Of a DNA stretch of 64,000 nt, positions 1 through 8,739 are shown in pieces (position 1 is the stretch's first letter; each line of letters starts with the position of its first letter). The notes under the pieces are model-generated. The model did no database searches. It was given only the letters and a program-made list of their open reading frames with translations, and was not told the origin of the DNA. Origin of the DNA: Desulfosoma sp. (GTDB lineage: Bacteria; Desulfobacterota; Syntrophobacteria; Syntrophobacterales; DSM-9756); assembly GCA_037481875.1 (NCBI GenBank), contig JBBFKY010000002.1, positions 353,264 through 417,263 on the forward strand, written 5' to 3'. A program made the translations under genes and the position numbers.

Positions 1-238
1 GCAGCCCTTTAAGCTCATCGATCATGCGGTCCACCGTGGTTTTGACCGCTTCCTCGGCTTGAACCTCCAGCACCAGATGCATGCCTCCCTGAAGGTCTAA
101 ACCAAGATGAATCTTGTCGTCCGGAAGGACACCGTGCCACCATTGAGGTAATGACACAGGTAAGGACGGCAAGAGATAGACGATCGAGGCACCAAGCACC
201 AAAGCCACTAGAATGGCTCGCCACTTCAGGTCTTTCAA
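1..238 (-). CDS. secD: SecD protein-export membrane subunit, N-terminal part (cut by window edge)
   Basis: The first 79 codons are visible. Reading from a TTG at 238 preceded by GTAGGAGG, the protein begins MKDLKWRAILVALVLG, giving one N-terminal transmembrane helix. The periplasmic segment then carries the SecD hallmark LGLDLQGGMHLVLEV at about residues 45-59, followed by AEEAVKTTVDRMIDELKG. SecD works with SecF and the YajC partner to pull translocating proteins through SecYEG using the proton gradient. yajC lies 205 bp upstream on the same strand, the classic yajC-secD order. The non-ATG start is supported by the Shine-Dalgarno spacing and by the lack of a usable ATG in this frame. The rest of the gene is beyond position 1. 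Confidence 0.87.
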   Translation of the reverse strand, partial: MKDLKWRAILVALVLGASIVYLLPSLPVSLPQWWHGVLPDDKIHLGLDLQGGMHLVLEVQAEEAVKTTVDRMIDELKGL

Positions 239-443
239 CCCGAATCCTCCTACGCTGCAGAATACCTGGAAAAAAGCGGGATCAACGGAACCGCCGACCC
301 CGCCACTATAGCCTCATGACGGCCGCACCCTCTCCCTATGGCACGCACACCGCCACTCTACTGACATGGCACCGGCAAAAAGCCATCATGCCTTAAGAAA
401 GCCGAACCGGCATCGGTCACAAGCGTCCTTGCTCGGTACGCGT

Positions 444-806
444 CTACGCCTTCTCCTCTTCTTCGTCCCTGGTCTCACCTCGGGACAGCAAGCCGGCAAT
501 GTACCCCCGCTGCACCTTCACTCGAACCTTGTCGGCGATTTCCAAGGTGACTACGGAATCCGTCAAGCCAGTAATTCGGCCGTGGATTCCTCCCTGGGTC
601 ATCACCACATCGCCTTTACGAAGGTTTTGAAGCATCATACGATGCTCTTTCTGGCGCTTTTGTTGGGGACGAATCAAAAGGAAATAAAAAATCACCACCA
701 TCAGAATCAATGGGAGAAAAGCCGTAAGACCTCCACCGGCCGCTTGGCCCCCTCCGCTTTGCTGCCCCGCTGTTCCCATCGCATGGGCCATGCTCACCCA
801 ATTCAT
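444..806 (-). CDS. yajC: YajC preprotein translocase subunit
   Basis: A small inner-membrane accessory of SecDF. From the ATG at 806 (preceded by CGGAGGAGTCC) the protein has a Gly/Gln-rich start, one transmembrane helix (FLPLILMVVIFYFLLIRPQQK) ending in the family signature RPQQKRQKEH, then the conserved cytoplasmic tail with LRKGDVVMTQGGIHGRI and VRVKVQRGYI. It ends in an acidic tail. The open frame extends 30 codons further upstream, but the internal ATG has the ribosome site and gives the usual family length of about 120 residues. It lies between tgt and secD on the same strand. Confidence 0.95.
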   Translation of the reverse strand: MNWVSMAHAMGTAGQQSGGGQAAGGGLTAFLPLILMVVIFYFLLIRPQQKRQKEHRMMLQNLRKGDVVMTQGGIHGRITGLTDSVVTLEIADKVRVKVQRGYIAGLLSRGETRDEEEEKA

Positions 807-892
807 GGACTCCTCCGTTTCCCTTTTTCCGATTAACGAACAAACACCCCCATCAAACAATCGAGCCTTTAAACGATATTTCGCGGACAATG

Positions 893-2017
893 TCAATCTG
901 CTATCGGCTCCTCGCCCCGACGTCGCTCATAAAATTCCCTGCGAAACTCCTCAAAGCTTCCTTGAAAAACGGCTTCCCGAACGGCTTTCATGAGATGCAG
1001 AAAGTAATGAAGATTGTGAAGTGACAAAAGTCGATACACCAAAAGCTCCTTGGCCATGAAAAGATGCCTCAGATAGGCCCGTGAAAACGTACGGCATGTG
1101 TAGCATGAGCATTCCGACTCAATGGGCCGGGGATCGTCCGCATAGCAACTGTGTTTGATCTGCAAGGCTCCCCAGGACGTAAAAACCATGCCGTTGCGAG
1201 CATTTCGAGTCGGCACCACGCAATCGAACATATCAATACCGCGCCGAACCCCTTCCACCAAGTCTTCCGGCATTCCGACGCCCATGAGGTACCGAGGTTT
1301 GTCGTGAGGCAGTTCCGGAACCACGGTGTCCAGCACCTCCAACATAACCTCCTTGGGTTCTCCCACCGCCAAGCTTCCTAGAGCATAACCGGGAAAATCC
1401 ATGTCCGTGAGCGCCTTCACACAAGCATGTCGCAACTCACGAAAAACGCCTCCCTGCACAATGGCAAAGAGCAGTTGGTCCTCCTTCTTATGAGCCTCGC
1501 GACATCGCGAGGCCCATCGAACCGTTCTTTCCATGGAGAGCCGCGTTTCTTCCCAACTCAAGGGATAAGGCGTGCATTCGTCAAAACACATGGCAATGTC
1601 GGATCCGAGAAGCTCTTGAATTTCTATGCAGCTTTCCGGGGTGATTCGATGGCGAGACCCGTCGATATGGGATTGGAACGTGACACCATCTTCATCAATG
1701 GTGCGAATGGTGGCCAGACTAAAAACTTGAAAACCCCCGCTGTCCGTAAGAATCGCCCCTGGCCATGCCATAAACGCATGCAAGCCCCCGAGGCGGGCGA
1801 TTCGCTCGGCTCCAGGGCGCAGAGACAGATGGTAGGTGTTACCTAGAATGATACGAGCGCCCAGAGAAAAGACTTCGTCTGGAGATAGACTCTTGATGGT
1901 GGCCTGAGTGCCCACAGGCATGAATACAGGGGTGTCCACAGGGCCGTGAGCGGTATAAAGACAACCGCAACGCGCTTGACTTTTCGAATCTTCGGCTAAA
2001 ATTTCAAAATGCTTCAT
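893..2017 (-). CDS. tgt: tRNA-guanine (queuine/preQ1) transglycosylase
   Basis: Exchanges guanine-34 of GUN-anticodon tRNAs for preQ1 in queuosine synthesis. The TIM-barrel enzyme shows TPVFMPVGTQATIKSLSP near the N-terminus, the catalytic segment ILTDSGGFQVFSL, the second active-site region DCVVPTRNARNG, and the C-terminal zinc site CSCYTC followed by a His in RAYLRHLF. Its length of about 374 residues is normal. A start at 2035 overlaps the queA stop; MKHFEILAED from the ATG at 2017 fits the family N-terminus better, although its ribosome site (GGGGTG) is weak. queA lies immediately upstream, so two consecutive queuosine steps are co-transcribed. Confidence 0.97.
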   Translation of the reverse strand: MKHFEILAEDSKSQARCGCLYTAHGPVDTPVFMPVGTQATIKSLSPDEVFSLGARIILGNTYHLSLRPGAERIARLGGLHAFMAWPGAILTDSGGFQVFSLATIRTIDEDGVTFQSHIDGSRHRITPESCIEIQELLGSDIAMCFDECTPYPLSWEETRLSMERTVRWASRCREAHKKEDQLLFAIVQGGVFRELRHACVKALTDMDFPGYALGSLAVGEPKEVMLEVLDTVVPELPHDKPRYLMGVGMPEDLVEGVRRGIDMFDCVVPTRNARNGMVFTSWGALQIKHSCYADDPRPIESECSCYTCRTFSRAYLRHLFMAKELLVYRLLSLHNLHYFLHLMKAVREAVFQGSFEEFRREFYERRRGEEPIAD

Positions 2018-2027
2018 TCCCACACCC

Positions 2028-3083
2028 CTAAACAATCAACATGGCGTCCCCGTAGCTAAAGAAGCGGTAGCCTCTGCGTATGGCTTCCCGGTAAGCGGCG
2101 AGAATCTTTTCGCGGCCCGCAAAAGCCGAAACCAAAAGAAGAAGGGATGTTTTGGGCAGATGAAAATTGGTGATCATTGCATCGACCACGCGGAATACAT
2201 ATCCAGGATAGATATAGTGATCGCATTCGCCGGACACGGCCGTCACCTCCCCGAAACGGCAGGCCGCCCATTCCAGCGTGCGTACCACAGTCGTTCCTAC
2301 GGCGATCACGCGCCTTCCTTCCCTTTTCGCCCTTTGAATGGCCTCTGCCGTCTCCCGGCTCACCCGCACCACTTCCGAGTGCATGATATGGTCTCGAATG
2401 TCTTCCGTGCGCACCGGAGCGAAGGTGCCAAACCCCACATGCAAAGTGATTCTCACAAGCTGCACACCTCGACAAACCAGGTCTTCGAGGAGTTCCTTCG
2501 TAAAATGCAGTCCTGCCGTCGGCGCCGCCACAGCCCCCGGTTCTCGAGCATAGACCGTCTGATACTCTTCTCGGTCCTCTTCCCTTTTCGGCACCTTGGA
2601 CCGTCGAATATAAGGCGGCAGAGGCACCCTGCCCTTCTTTTCCAAGAATTCCAAAATATTGTCATGATCAAAAACGATGTTCACCTGGCCGTTTTCAAAA
2701 CGACGAAGGACGCGAGCCGTAAGCTCATCCTCCAAAAGTAAGCGCAGCCCTTCCTTGGGCGGCTTTGACGATTTGAGCAGGCATCGATACCCTTCGATCC
2801 TTCCTTCCTGGGGCGGTTTGTAAGGGTCAAGCACCAGAATATCCACGCGCCCTCCGGTTTCCTTGACCCCAAGAAGTCGAGCGGGTACCACACGGGTGTC
2901 GTTCATGACCAAAAGGTCTCCGGGCTGCAGGTAGGAGCCAACATCTCGAAATTGCCGATGTTCCAACTCACCCGTTCGGCGATGAAGCACCATGAGAGCA
3001 CACCGGTCTCGAACCCGGCTGGGTGTTTGGGCCACAAGGTGTTCGGGGAGATCGTAGTCATAGTCTTGGAGTCTATAACTCAT
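2028..3083 (-). CDS. queA: S-adenosylmethionine:tRNA ribosyltransferase-isomerase
   Basis: Transfers and isomerises the ribose moiety of SAM onto preQ1-tRNA to give epoxyqueuosine. The 351-residue protein begins DYDYDLPEHLVAQTP and contains the family blocks PGDLLVMNDTRVVPARL, VAAPTAGLHFT and LHVGFGTFAPV, ending with DAMITNFHLPKTSLL and a GDAMLIV terminus. Its start codon directly abuts the stop of the upstream DUF2065 gene, and its end overlaps the longest tgt reading frame by a few bases. This indicates a tightly packed DUF2065-queA-tgt-yajC-secD transcript. Confidence 0.97.
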   Translation of the reverse strand: MSYRLQDYDYDLPEHLVAQTPSRVRDRCALMVLHRRTGELEHRQFRDVGSYLQPGDLLVMNDTRVVPARLLGVKETGGRVDILVLDPYKPPQEGRIEGYRCLLKSSKPPKEGLRLLLEDELTARVLRRFENGQVNIVFDHDNILEFLEKKGRVPLPPYIRRSKVPKREEDREEYQTVYAREPGAVAAPTAGLHFTKELLEDLVCRGVQLVRITLHVGFGTFAPVRTEDIRDHIMHSEVVRVSRETAEAIQRAKREGRRVIAVGTTVVRTLEWAACRFGEVTAVSGECDHYIYPGYVFRVVDAMITNFHLPKTSLLLLVSAFAGREKILAAYREAIRRGYRFFSYGDAMLIV

Positions 3084-3281
3084 CTAGGGCCCTCCATGGC
3101 GACGCCCCAGGAAGACAAAAATGAGACCAAGGATCATAAGAACGGCGCCCAGAAGCCTCAATTGTCCCGTAGGAAGCGTGAGAATTTCCTGAAGCCATCT
3201 CTTCATTCGTTCGGGAAAAGCCATATAGGGCAACCCTTCAAGAAAAAAGAGAAGTCCCACCACGGTAAGAAAGTATTCCAT
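3084..3281 (-). CDS. DUF2065 (YjeT-like) small membrane protein
   Basis: A 65-residue protein with two hydrophobic helices: MEYFLTVVGLLFFLEGLPYMAFPE, then a short amphipathic loop (RMKRWLQEILTLPTGQLRLLGA) and LMILGLIFVFLGRR. The pattern of helix, F/P-rich turn, positively charged loop and second helix is that of DUF2065/YjeT proteins, whose function is unknown. A GTG at 3290 would add three residues but sits directly on the GGGAG ribosome site. The ATG at 3281 has correct spacing. The stop codon touches the queA start, so it is probably the first gene of this operon. Confidence 0.85.
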   Translation of the reverse strand: MEYFLTVVGLLFFLEGLPYMAFPERMKRWLQEILTLPTGQLRLLGAVLMILGLIFVFLGRRHGGP

Positions 3282-3664
3282 GCCGAACACTCCCGTTCAA
3301 TGCAGTCGTGGTTCCCCCACGGTCCCATGGGCCGGTCCAGACCTTTAAAGCTGTCCGGGAACGCACGATCACCGTCGCTTCGAATGCCATTTCACGGTAG
3401 GGCCAAGGCGGCGCCTCACTCCTATAAGCATGAAACCGATTTTTTTTCTTGGAGCGCGGGCCTTCGACCCGCTCATTCAGCGGGCGGGACACTTGCGCTC
3501 TCAAGGTAGATTCCCCTCAAGGACACGACCCTAGGCCCGATATGGCAATCACCCCAAGGGAACATCTTGGCACAAAAATCTGGATCGCCTATCATGCCAA
3601 CCTCGGTTCTGTAAAGAGGCAGAGCGAGTGTTTGTTCCCCGAAGCACTGTAGAGGAAGGGGTGT
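3282..3664. repeat. Intergenic region with a degenerate dispersed repeat copy
   Basis: A 383-bp stretch between the divergent DUF2065 and alr genes without a credible gene. From about 3354 to 3500 it holds a diverged copy of an element seen better at 51113-51285 and inverted at 41597-41778: a TGTCCG edge, GCCATTTC, a GC-rich core of the form GGGC..AAGGCGGCGCCTC, then a CCCGC/GCGGG stretch ending near a GCGCT motif. The promoters for both flanking genes must also lie here. No clear -35/-10 pair was identified. Confidence 0.45.
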
Positions 3665-4795
3665 ATGGCGTTAAACTGGGTGGAAATTGATCTGGCGGCC
3701 TTGAGGCATAACTTGGCGCAGGTACGGCACCGAATTGGGCCACAGGCCGGAATCCTTGCCGTGGTCAAATCGGACGCTTACGGCCATGGCATGATCCCTG
3801 TCGCTAAGGAATTGGCCAAGGCAAGGGTGGACCTTTTCGGTGTTAGTAAATGTTGGGAAGCTTCCAAACTGCGTTCGGCCGGTATTTCACAGCCTATACT
3901 GGTCCTGGCCGGGATAGAACCAGCGGACGCACCGACCGTGATCCAGCAGGATCTTCGTCCCGCCGTTTATCGATTGGACCACTGCCGATTGTTGGAGCAG
4001 GCGGCTCAAGAAGCAGGTAAACGGGTGCACATCCATGTCAAGGTTGATACGGGTATGGGGCGCCTGGGTGTGCCCGTGCATGAGTTGGGACTGTTTCTGG
4101 AACAATTGGCCGGCCTGAAACATGTGAAGGTGGAAGGTGTTTTTTCCCATTTAGCCACATCCGATGAGGCCGACAAGGCTTTCAGCCATGAACAATTGCG
4201 AAAGTTTCGCAGTGCCCTTCAAATGTTCCACGATCGGTCCATTCCGTTCCAGTACGCCCATGTGGCCAACAGCGGTGCCGTTCTCGACATTCCCGAAGCC
4301 CATTATCAGTTGGTAAGGCCGGGAATCATGCTTTATGGGTCGGCGCCTTCCGATGAAATTCTGTATCCGGTACCGCTTCGGCCCGTCATGGCCTTGAAGA
4401 CCAAAATCCTTCAAGTCAAATGGGTGCCGGCGGGTTACAGCATCGGGTACGGACGTACCTATGTCTGTTCCAGTCCGACACGTATTGCGACCATCGCCGT
4501 CGGTTACGATGATGGGTATCCCCGTGTCCTTTCCAACCGCGGTGAGGCCCTGGTGCGCGGCGTACGAGTGCCCATCGTTGGAAGAGTTTCCATGAATCTG
4601 ATCACCTTGGATGTTTCCCATGTGCCGCAAGCCTCAGAAGATGACGAGGTGGTCCTTTTGGGAACTCAAGGAACCGAAACCATCACGGCGGAAGAAATCG
4701 CCCGAAAGGCACACACCATCAGCTATGAAATCTATTGCGCCATCGGCAAGAATCCTCACCGTCTTTTTCTGAATGGCTCCGGCGATCTTGCCTAG
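3665..4795 (+). CDS. alr: Alanine racemase
   Basis: PLP-dependent racemase that supplies D-alanine for peptidoglycan. The 376-residue protein starts MALNWVEIDLAALRHNL. The PLP lysine is in AVVKSDAYGHG (about K35), and VDTGMGRLGV and VRPGIMLYG form the barrel pocket. SIGYGRTYV carries the catalytic tyrosine of the second domain, and VGRVSMNLITLDV follows. The start has a weak purine-rich site (AGGAAGGGGTGT). argS begins 74 bp downstream on the same strand, so alr, argS and the SPOR gene may be co-transcribed. Confidence 0.96.
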   Translation: MALNWVEIDLAALRHNLAQVRHRIGPQAGILAVVKSDAYGHGMIPVAKELAKARVDLFGVSKCWEASKLRSAGISQPILVLAGIEPADAPTVIQQDLRPAVYRLDHCRLLEQAAQEAGKRVHIHVKVDTGMGRLGVPVHELGLFLEQLAGLKHVKVEGVFSHLATSDEADKAFSHEQLRKFRSALQMFHDRSIPFQYAHVANSGAVLDIPEAHYQLVRPGIMLYGSAPSDEILYPVPLRPVMALKTKILQVKWVPAGYSIGYGRTYVCSSPTRIATIAVGYDDGYPRVLSNRGEALVRGVRVPIVGRVSMNLITLDVSHVPQASEDDEVVLLGTQGTETITAEEIARKAHTISYEIYCAIGKNPHRLFLNGSGDLA

Positions 4796-4869
4796 GGAGC
4801 TTCGGCGCATTATAAAGGCACGCTTCGTTAGTGAGGCGCTATGTTTCTTTGTCAAGGAGGGCTGTTATC

Positions 4870-6543
4870 ATGACTCTTGTGCGATCCCGGCTTCAGGCCA
4901 TGCTTGAGCAAGCGGCTCGATTGCTTCTCATGGATCAAGGTCTTAGTCCCGAAGAAGATCCGGTATTGGAGCTTGAAATTCCAAAAATTGCCGATCACGG
5001 TGACTATGCCACCAACGCCGCCATGGCCCTGACTCGGTTGCTCAAAAAAAACCCTAAAATCATTGCTGATGAACTGGTGCAACGGATGGAAGGCCGTGAG
5101 GCTCTTGTGGCCAAAACGGAAATCGCCGGTCCAGGGTTCATCAATTTCTTCGTTCGGCCCGACGTCTGGGGCGGGATTTTAGAGACTATTCACGAGGAAA
5201 AAGAAGCTTACGGCCGACAGACTTTTGGCGCGGGCATTCGGGTTCAAGTGGAATTCGTCAGCGCCAACCCCACAGGGCCGCTCCATATCGGTCATGGTCG
5301 AGGAGCCGCCGTCGGGGATGTGTTGGCCAACATTCTCAAAACCTGCGGCTACACCGTGGACAAAGAATACTATATCAACGATACCGGAAAACAAATGGAC
5401 ACTCTGGGCCGCAGTCTATATCTGCGTTACCTGGAATGCTTGGGAATGCCGGTGGATTTTCCCGACGATCATTATAAGGGCGATTACATGAAGGATCTGG
5501 CCAGGGAAGTGGTCGAACGGTTTGGGAATCGGTACGCATCGGTGCCGGAAAAGGAGGCTTTGCCTTTCTTTTCCCAATATGCCGGAGACCGTATTTTGGA
5601 AGGAATCCGTGAAGACTTGGAAGTCTTCGGGGTCATCCACGATGTGTGGTTCAGCGAAAGAACGCTTCATGAAAACGGTGCCCTGGAAAGCACCATCGAG
5701 GCCCTTGAAAAAAGCGGCCTGATCTATGAACAGGATGGGGCCAAATGGTTTCGCAGCACGGCCTACGGTGATGAAAAAGACCGGGTGGTAATACGGGCCA
5801 ACGGCATCACCACCTATTTCGCTGCAGACCTGGCTTATCATAAAAACAAATATGATCGAAACTACGATTTGGTCATTGATATTTGGGGAGCCGATCATCA
5901 CGGGTATGTGCCTCGAATGATGGCGGGAGTGCAAGCTCTGGGACGACGGCCTTCGGACCTTCGCATTATCCTTGTGCAGCTTGTCAATCTGCTTCGCGGC
6001 GGAAAACCTGTAGCCATGTCTACGAGAGCCGGGGAGTTTGTCACTTTGCGGGAGGTTGTGGACGAAGTCGGCAAAGATGCCGCTCGCTTCCTCTTCCTCA
6101 TGCGCCGCTCCGACAGCCCTCTGGACTTTGATTTGGAAACAGCGAAAAAACACAGCAGTGAAAATCCCGTCTACTATGTCCAGTATGCGCATGCGAGGCT
6201 GTGCAGTGTCTTTGAGGTGGCGGAGGAAAGAGGCATCCCCACCTCTTGGCAGACCCTACCCAACCTCCATCGCCTGACGGAACCTACGGAATGGGAGCTC
6301 ATGAAACAGTTGGGCGAATTTCCGTATGTGTTGGAAACCGCCGCCCGAAATCTGGAACCCCACCGTATTCCCTATTACCTGATGGATCTGGTTTCCGCGT
6401 TTCATAGCTACTACAACCACAATCGCATTTTGGGCGACGACCAGGAACTGACTCAAGCTCGACTTTATTTGGCCGACGCTGTTAGAACGGTCATTCGAAA
6501 CGGGCTGAATGTCCTGGGAGTGTCAGCACCTCAGAAGATGTGA
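4870..6543 (+). CDS. argS: Arginyl-tRNA synthetase
   Basis: Class I aminoacyl-tRNA synthetase. From the ATG at 4870 (AAGGAGG eight bases upstream) the protein has 557 residues. It has the Add-1 tRNA-recognition domain at the N-terminus, the HIGH-type motif in SANPTGPLHIGHGRGA, VIRANGITTYFAADLAYH, and IWGADHHGYVPRM. The KMSKS loop is the degenerate AMSTRAGEFVTL typical of ArgRS. The alpha-helical anticodon-binding domain ends in LNVLGVSAPQKM. The open frame begins 13 codons earlier, but the internal ATG carries the strong ribosome site. Confidence 0.97.
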   Translation: MTLVRSRLQAMLEQAARLLLMDQGLSPEEDPVLELEIPKIADHGDYATNAAMALTRLLKKNPKIIADELVQRMEGREALVAKTEIAGPGFINFFVRPDVWGGILETIHEEKEAYGRQTFGAGIRVQVEFVSANPTGPLHIGHGRGAAVGDVLANILKTCGYTVDKEYYINDTGKQMDTLGRSLYLRYLECLGMPVDFPDDHYKGDYMKDLAREVVERFGNRYASVPEKEALPFFSQYAGDRILEGIREDLEVFGVIHDVWFSERTLHENGALESTIEALEKSGLIYEQDGAKWFRSTAYGDEKDRVVIRANGITTYFAADLAYHKNKYDRNYDLVIDIWGADHHGYVPRMMAGVQALGRRPSDLRIILVQLVNLLRGGKPVAMSTRAGEFVTLREVVDEVGKDAARFLFLMRRSDSPLDFDLETAKKHSSENPVYYVQYAHARLCSVFEVAEERGIPTSWQTLPNLHRLTEPTEWELMKQLGEFPYVLETAARNLEPHRIPYYLMDLVSAFHSYYNHNRILGDDQELTQARLYLADAVRTVIRNGLNVLGVSAPQKM

Positions 6544-6594
6544 AAAGACAGGATTGAAAGGACCTGGACGCCCAAGACCTGAAGAGTTTCGACC

Positions 6595-7353
6595 ATGAGT
6601 CGCCTCAAAGAACGCATTCAACAGTATGAGGAAGAGAACGATCGCCGTTGGATTCGTATTCACCTCACTGGGGTTCAGGCTTTTCTTTGCGTGGTGGTTT
6701 TCTTTCTTTCCATGACCTGTGTGTTTGTGGCAGGTCTTTTGACTGGTCGAGGTGTTTCCAAAGAATCGCGTGAATCCTTAACGGTAACGGGAACCTTTTA
6801 TCGTCTTTTGGGATTGCGTTCGTCCTCGGAAGAACCTGTGGACAATGCTTCCGAAACATGGATTCCCGCAGAGAAGATTCTGGCTTCTTTGGAATCGGAA
6901 AGAGAACTGGCTACAGGCCAAAAGCCGACTTCCGGCCCGGCATCACCAACAGTCGCCGCCTCGTCCGCCCGTCTCCGTCGTGTCCCGGATCCGCAAGCGC
7001 CGGCAAACACTGCCGGTGAGGCGGAACAGCCCGCTCTTTCTTCGGTCCCGCAAGAGGAAGCTTCGGAGACGCCGCCGCCTGCGCCAACTTCTTCTGAAGC
7101 CTACGCTATCATGGTGGCTTCCATGCGCCGACAGGAAAACGCGGTGGCCTTGACGGAACGGCTGAAGAAAAAAGGTTACAAGGCCACCATGGAAAAGATC
7201 GCCGTAAACGATCAGGATGTGTGGTATCGTGTGATTTTAGGAGGATTTGAATCCAGACAAAAAGCCCTGGAGCATGCGGCTCGGCTCAACAAGGAAGAAC
7301 AACTCCAGGCGATCGTCATTCGCCGCGAAAGTTCCGGATCCACGGAGAATTGA
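6595..7353 (+). CDS. Membrane-anchored SPOR-domain protein
   Basis: A 252-residue bitopic protein. A charged N-terminal cytoplasmic segment of about 25 residues leads into a single transmembrane helix (FLCVVVFFLSMTCVFVAGLLTG). A Pro/Ala/Ser/Glu-rich periplasmic linker follows, and then a C-terminal SPOR domain of about 75 residues (YAIMVASMRRQENAVALTE ... WYRVILGGFESRQKALEHA). SPOR domains bind denuded glycan strands at the septum, so a cell-division or cell-wall role is expected. It lies 51 bp after argS in the same direction. A second SPOR protein, rlpA, is at 12517-13317. Confidence 0.85.
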   Translation: MSRLKERIQQYEEENDRRWIRIHLTGVQAFLCVVVFFLSMTCVFVAGLLTGRGVSKESRESLTVTGTFYRLLGLRSSSEEPVDNASETWIPAEKILASLESERELATGQKPTSGPASPTVAASSARLRRVPDPQAPANTAGEAEQPALSSVPQEEASETPPPAPTSSEAYAIMVASMRRQENAVALTERLKKKGYKATMEKIAVNDQDVWYRVILGGFESRQKALEHAARLNKEEQLQAIVIRRESSGSTEN

Positions 7354-7439
7354 AGGGCCTCTCGTGCCCACCCAATCCTCAAAAGCCCCCTGCAGGGCCG
7401 GCACGACGTGGAACCCGTCCCGCCATCAACGGAAAATTC

Positions 7440-8573
7440 TTAACGAACGTGACGCCCTGTATCCCGAGCTGCTACCTCGTAGCGACCCAAAATGGAGTGC
7501 GCCGTCTGCATGGCTTCTTCACCATAAAATTTAATGTAATGCTGTACGCTGGTGCTTTCAAAACCCCGGTAGCTTTTGTGTTCCCCTCCAAAACCCGGAT
7601 CAAACGTCTCCATCCCATGACTTATGGCGTAGCGAATAGGCTCATAATAGCACACTCCGAAGTGAAGAAACGGTATTCGATCGTAACTGCCCCAGTACCT
7701 TCCATAAAGATGCCGACCTTTGTAATAAAAGACGGCCATGGCCAAAAGATCTCGGCCTTTGTGAGCGACCGAAAAGAGAAGGCGATGCCGGAACAGACGC
7801 CCGAGCAGATGAAAGAAACGGCGGTTCAGAAAAGGTCGAATGTCATGACCCATATATTTTCTCCAGGTCAGGCAGTACAGGTCGAACATGATGTCATAGT
7901 ATTCTTCGGGAACATCTTCTCCGGGCATCATGGTCAATCGAATCCCTTCCGCCTGAAGGTCACGCATTTCGCGACGAATCTTATGGCGCCGTGAAGCCCG
8001 AAAATTCTCCAGAAAATTATCAAAGCTTTGGTAACCCTTATTGTGCCATAAACAGTATTCGCTTCTAAGCCCGACAAACCCCTTGCGCAGCAAGGTTTCA
8101 TGAATCCCCCGGGAAGCATCTGAAAAGAAATAGATACGCCATGTGGCAAAGCCTCGCGTTTCACACACGAAATCAACATATTCCGAAACAACGTCATAAA
8201 TTCTTGCGGCATCCTGTTCCGAACCGTAAAGAAATCGGTAGGCGGGCACGGGTGTGAGAGGCACGGTAGCCATAAGGCCGACATAGTACGGAAAGCCGGT
8301 CAGTTCCCCGAGAAAACGCAGCAGACCGCCGTCACCAAATTCGACCCAGGGTCGAGTCCTTTCGTAAAGCGGCGCGATGGCTACCAGCTGCCCATCGTCA
8401 TAGGCCAAGATGTGTCGAGGTATATAACCCCGTTCCGGACTCAACACACCGGATCGTTCCAGGGCATAAAGGTACTCCCACTCCATCATCGGAGCCGCCT
8501 GTCGACTCAGGCGATTCCAGACGGCCGGATCCACCCGTTCCACGCCAGAAACCATTTCAAATCGCACAGCCAT
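7440..8573 (-). CDS. GNAT/FemAB-fold acyltransferase of the COG3146 (DUF482) family
   Basis: A 377-residue cytosolic protein matching the 'peptidogalycan biosynthesis'/DUF482 family. Visible family blocks are WNRLSRQAAPMMEWEYLYALE, LYERTRPWVEFGDGGLLRF, a Tyr- and Phe-rich middle (MFDLYCLTWRKYMGHDIRPF), LLAMAVFYYKGRHLYGRYWG, and the C-terminal signature FDPGFGGEHKSYRGFE. Homologues are predicted N-acyltransferases with a tandem GNAT fold; the substrate is not established. The gene is divergent from the M20 peptidase gene and convergent with the SPOR gene. Its ATG is at 8573. Confidence 0.82.
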   Translation of the reverse strand: MAVRFEMVSGVERVDPAVWNRLSRQAAPMMEWEYLYALERSGVLSPERGYIPRHILAYDDGQLVAIAPLYERTRPWVEFGDGGLLRFLGELTGFPYYVGLMATVPLTPVPAYRFLYGSEQDAARIYDVVSEYVDFVCETRGFATWRIYFFSDASRGIHETLLRKGFVGLRSEYCLWHNKGYQSFDNFLENFRASRRHKIRREMRDLQAEGIRLTMMPGEDVPEEYYDIMFDLYCLTWRKYMGHDIRPFLNRRFFHLLGRLFRHRLLFSVAHKGRDLLAMAVFYYKGRHLYGRYWGSYDRIPFLHFGVCYYEPIRYAISHGMETFDPGFGGEHKSYRGFESTSVQHYIKFYGEEAMQTAHSILGRYEVAARDTGRHVR

Positions 8574-8739
8574 AGTGCTTTGTCCCTCGCCGTGTCTTTG
8601 TGGTGCCAGGATCCTATTCCAGGACCTCGATCAGGTCAACGGCAGGAAGATTCTTTGCGAAGCCGACAAAAGGTTGTATGGTGCGCTATGGCTCAATCGA
8701 GCTCAAAACAATCCCTGCATTCAAAAGGAGCGGATCTCG

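Noticed and set aside
5416-6192. 258-residue minus-strand open frame inside argS
   Set aside because: Antisense shadow of a well-conserved tRNA synthetase; no recognisable domain.
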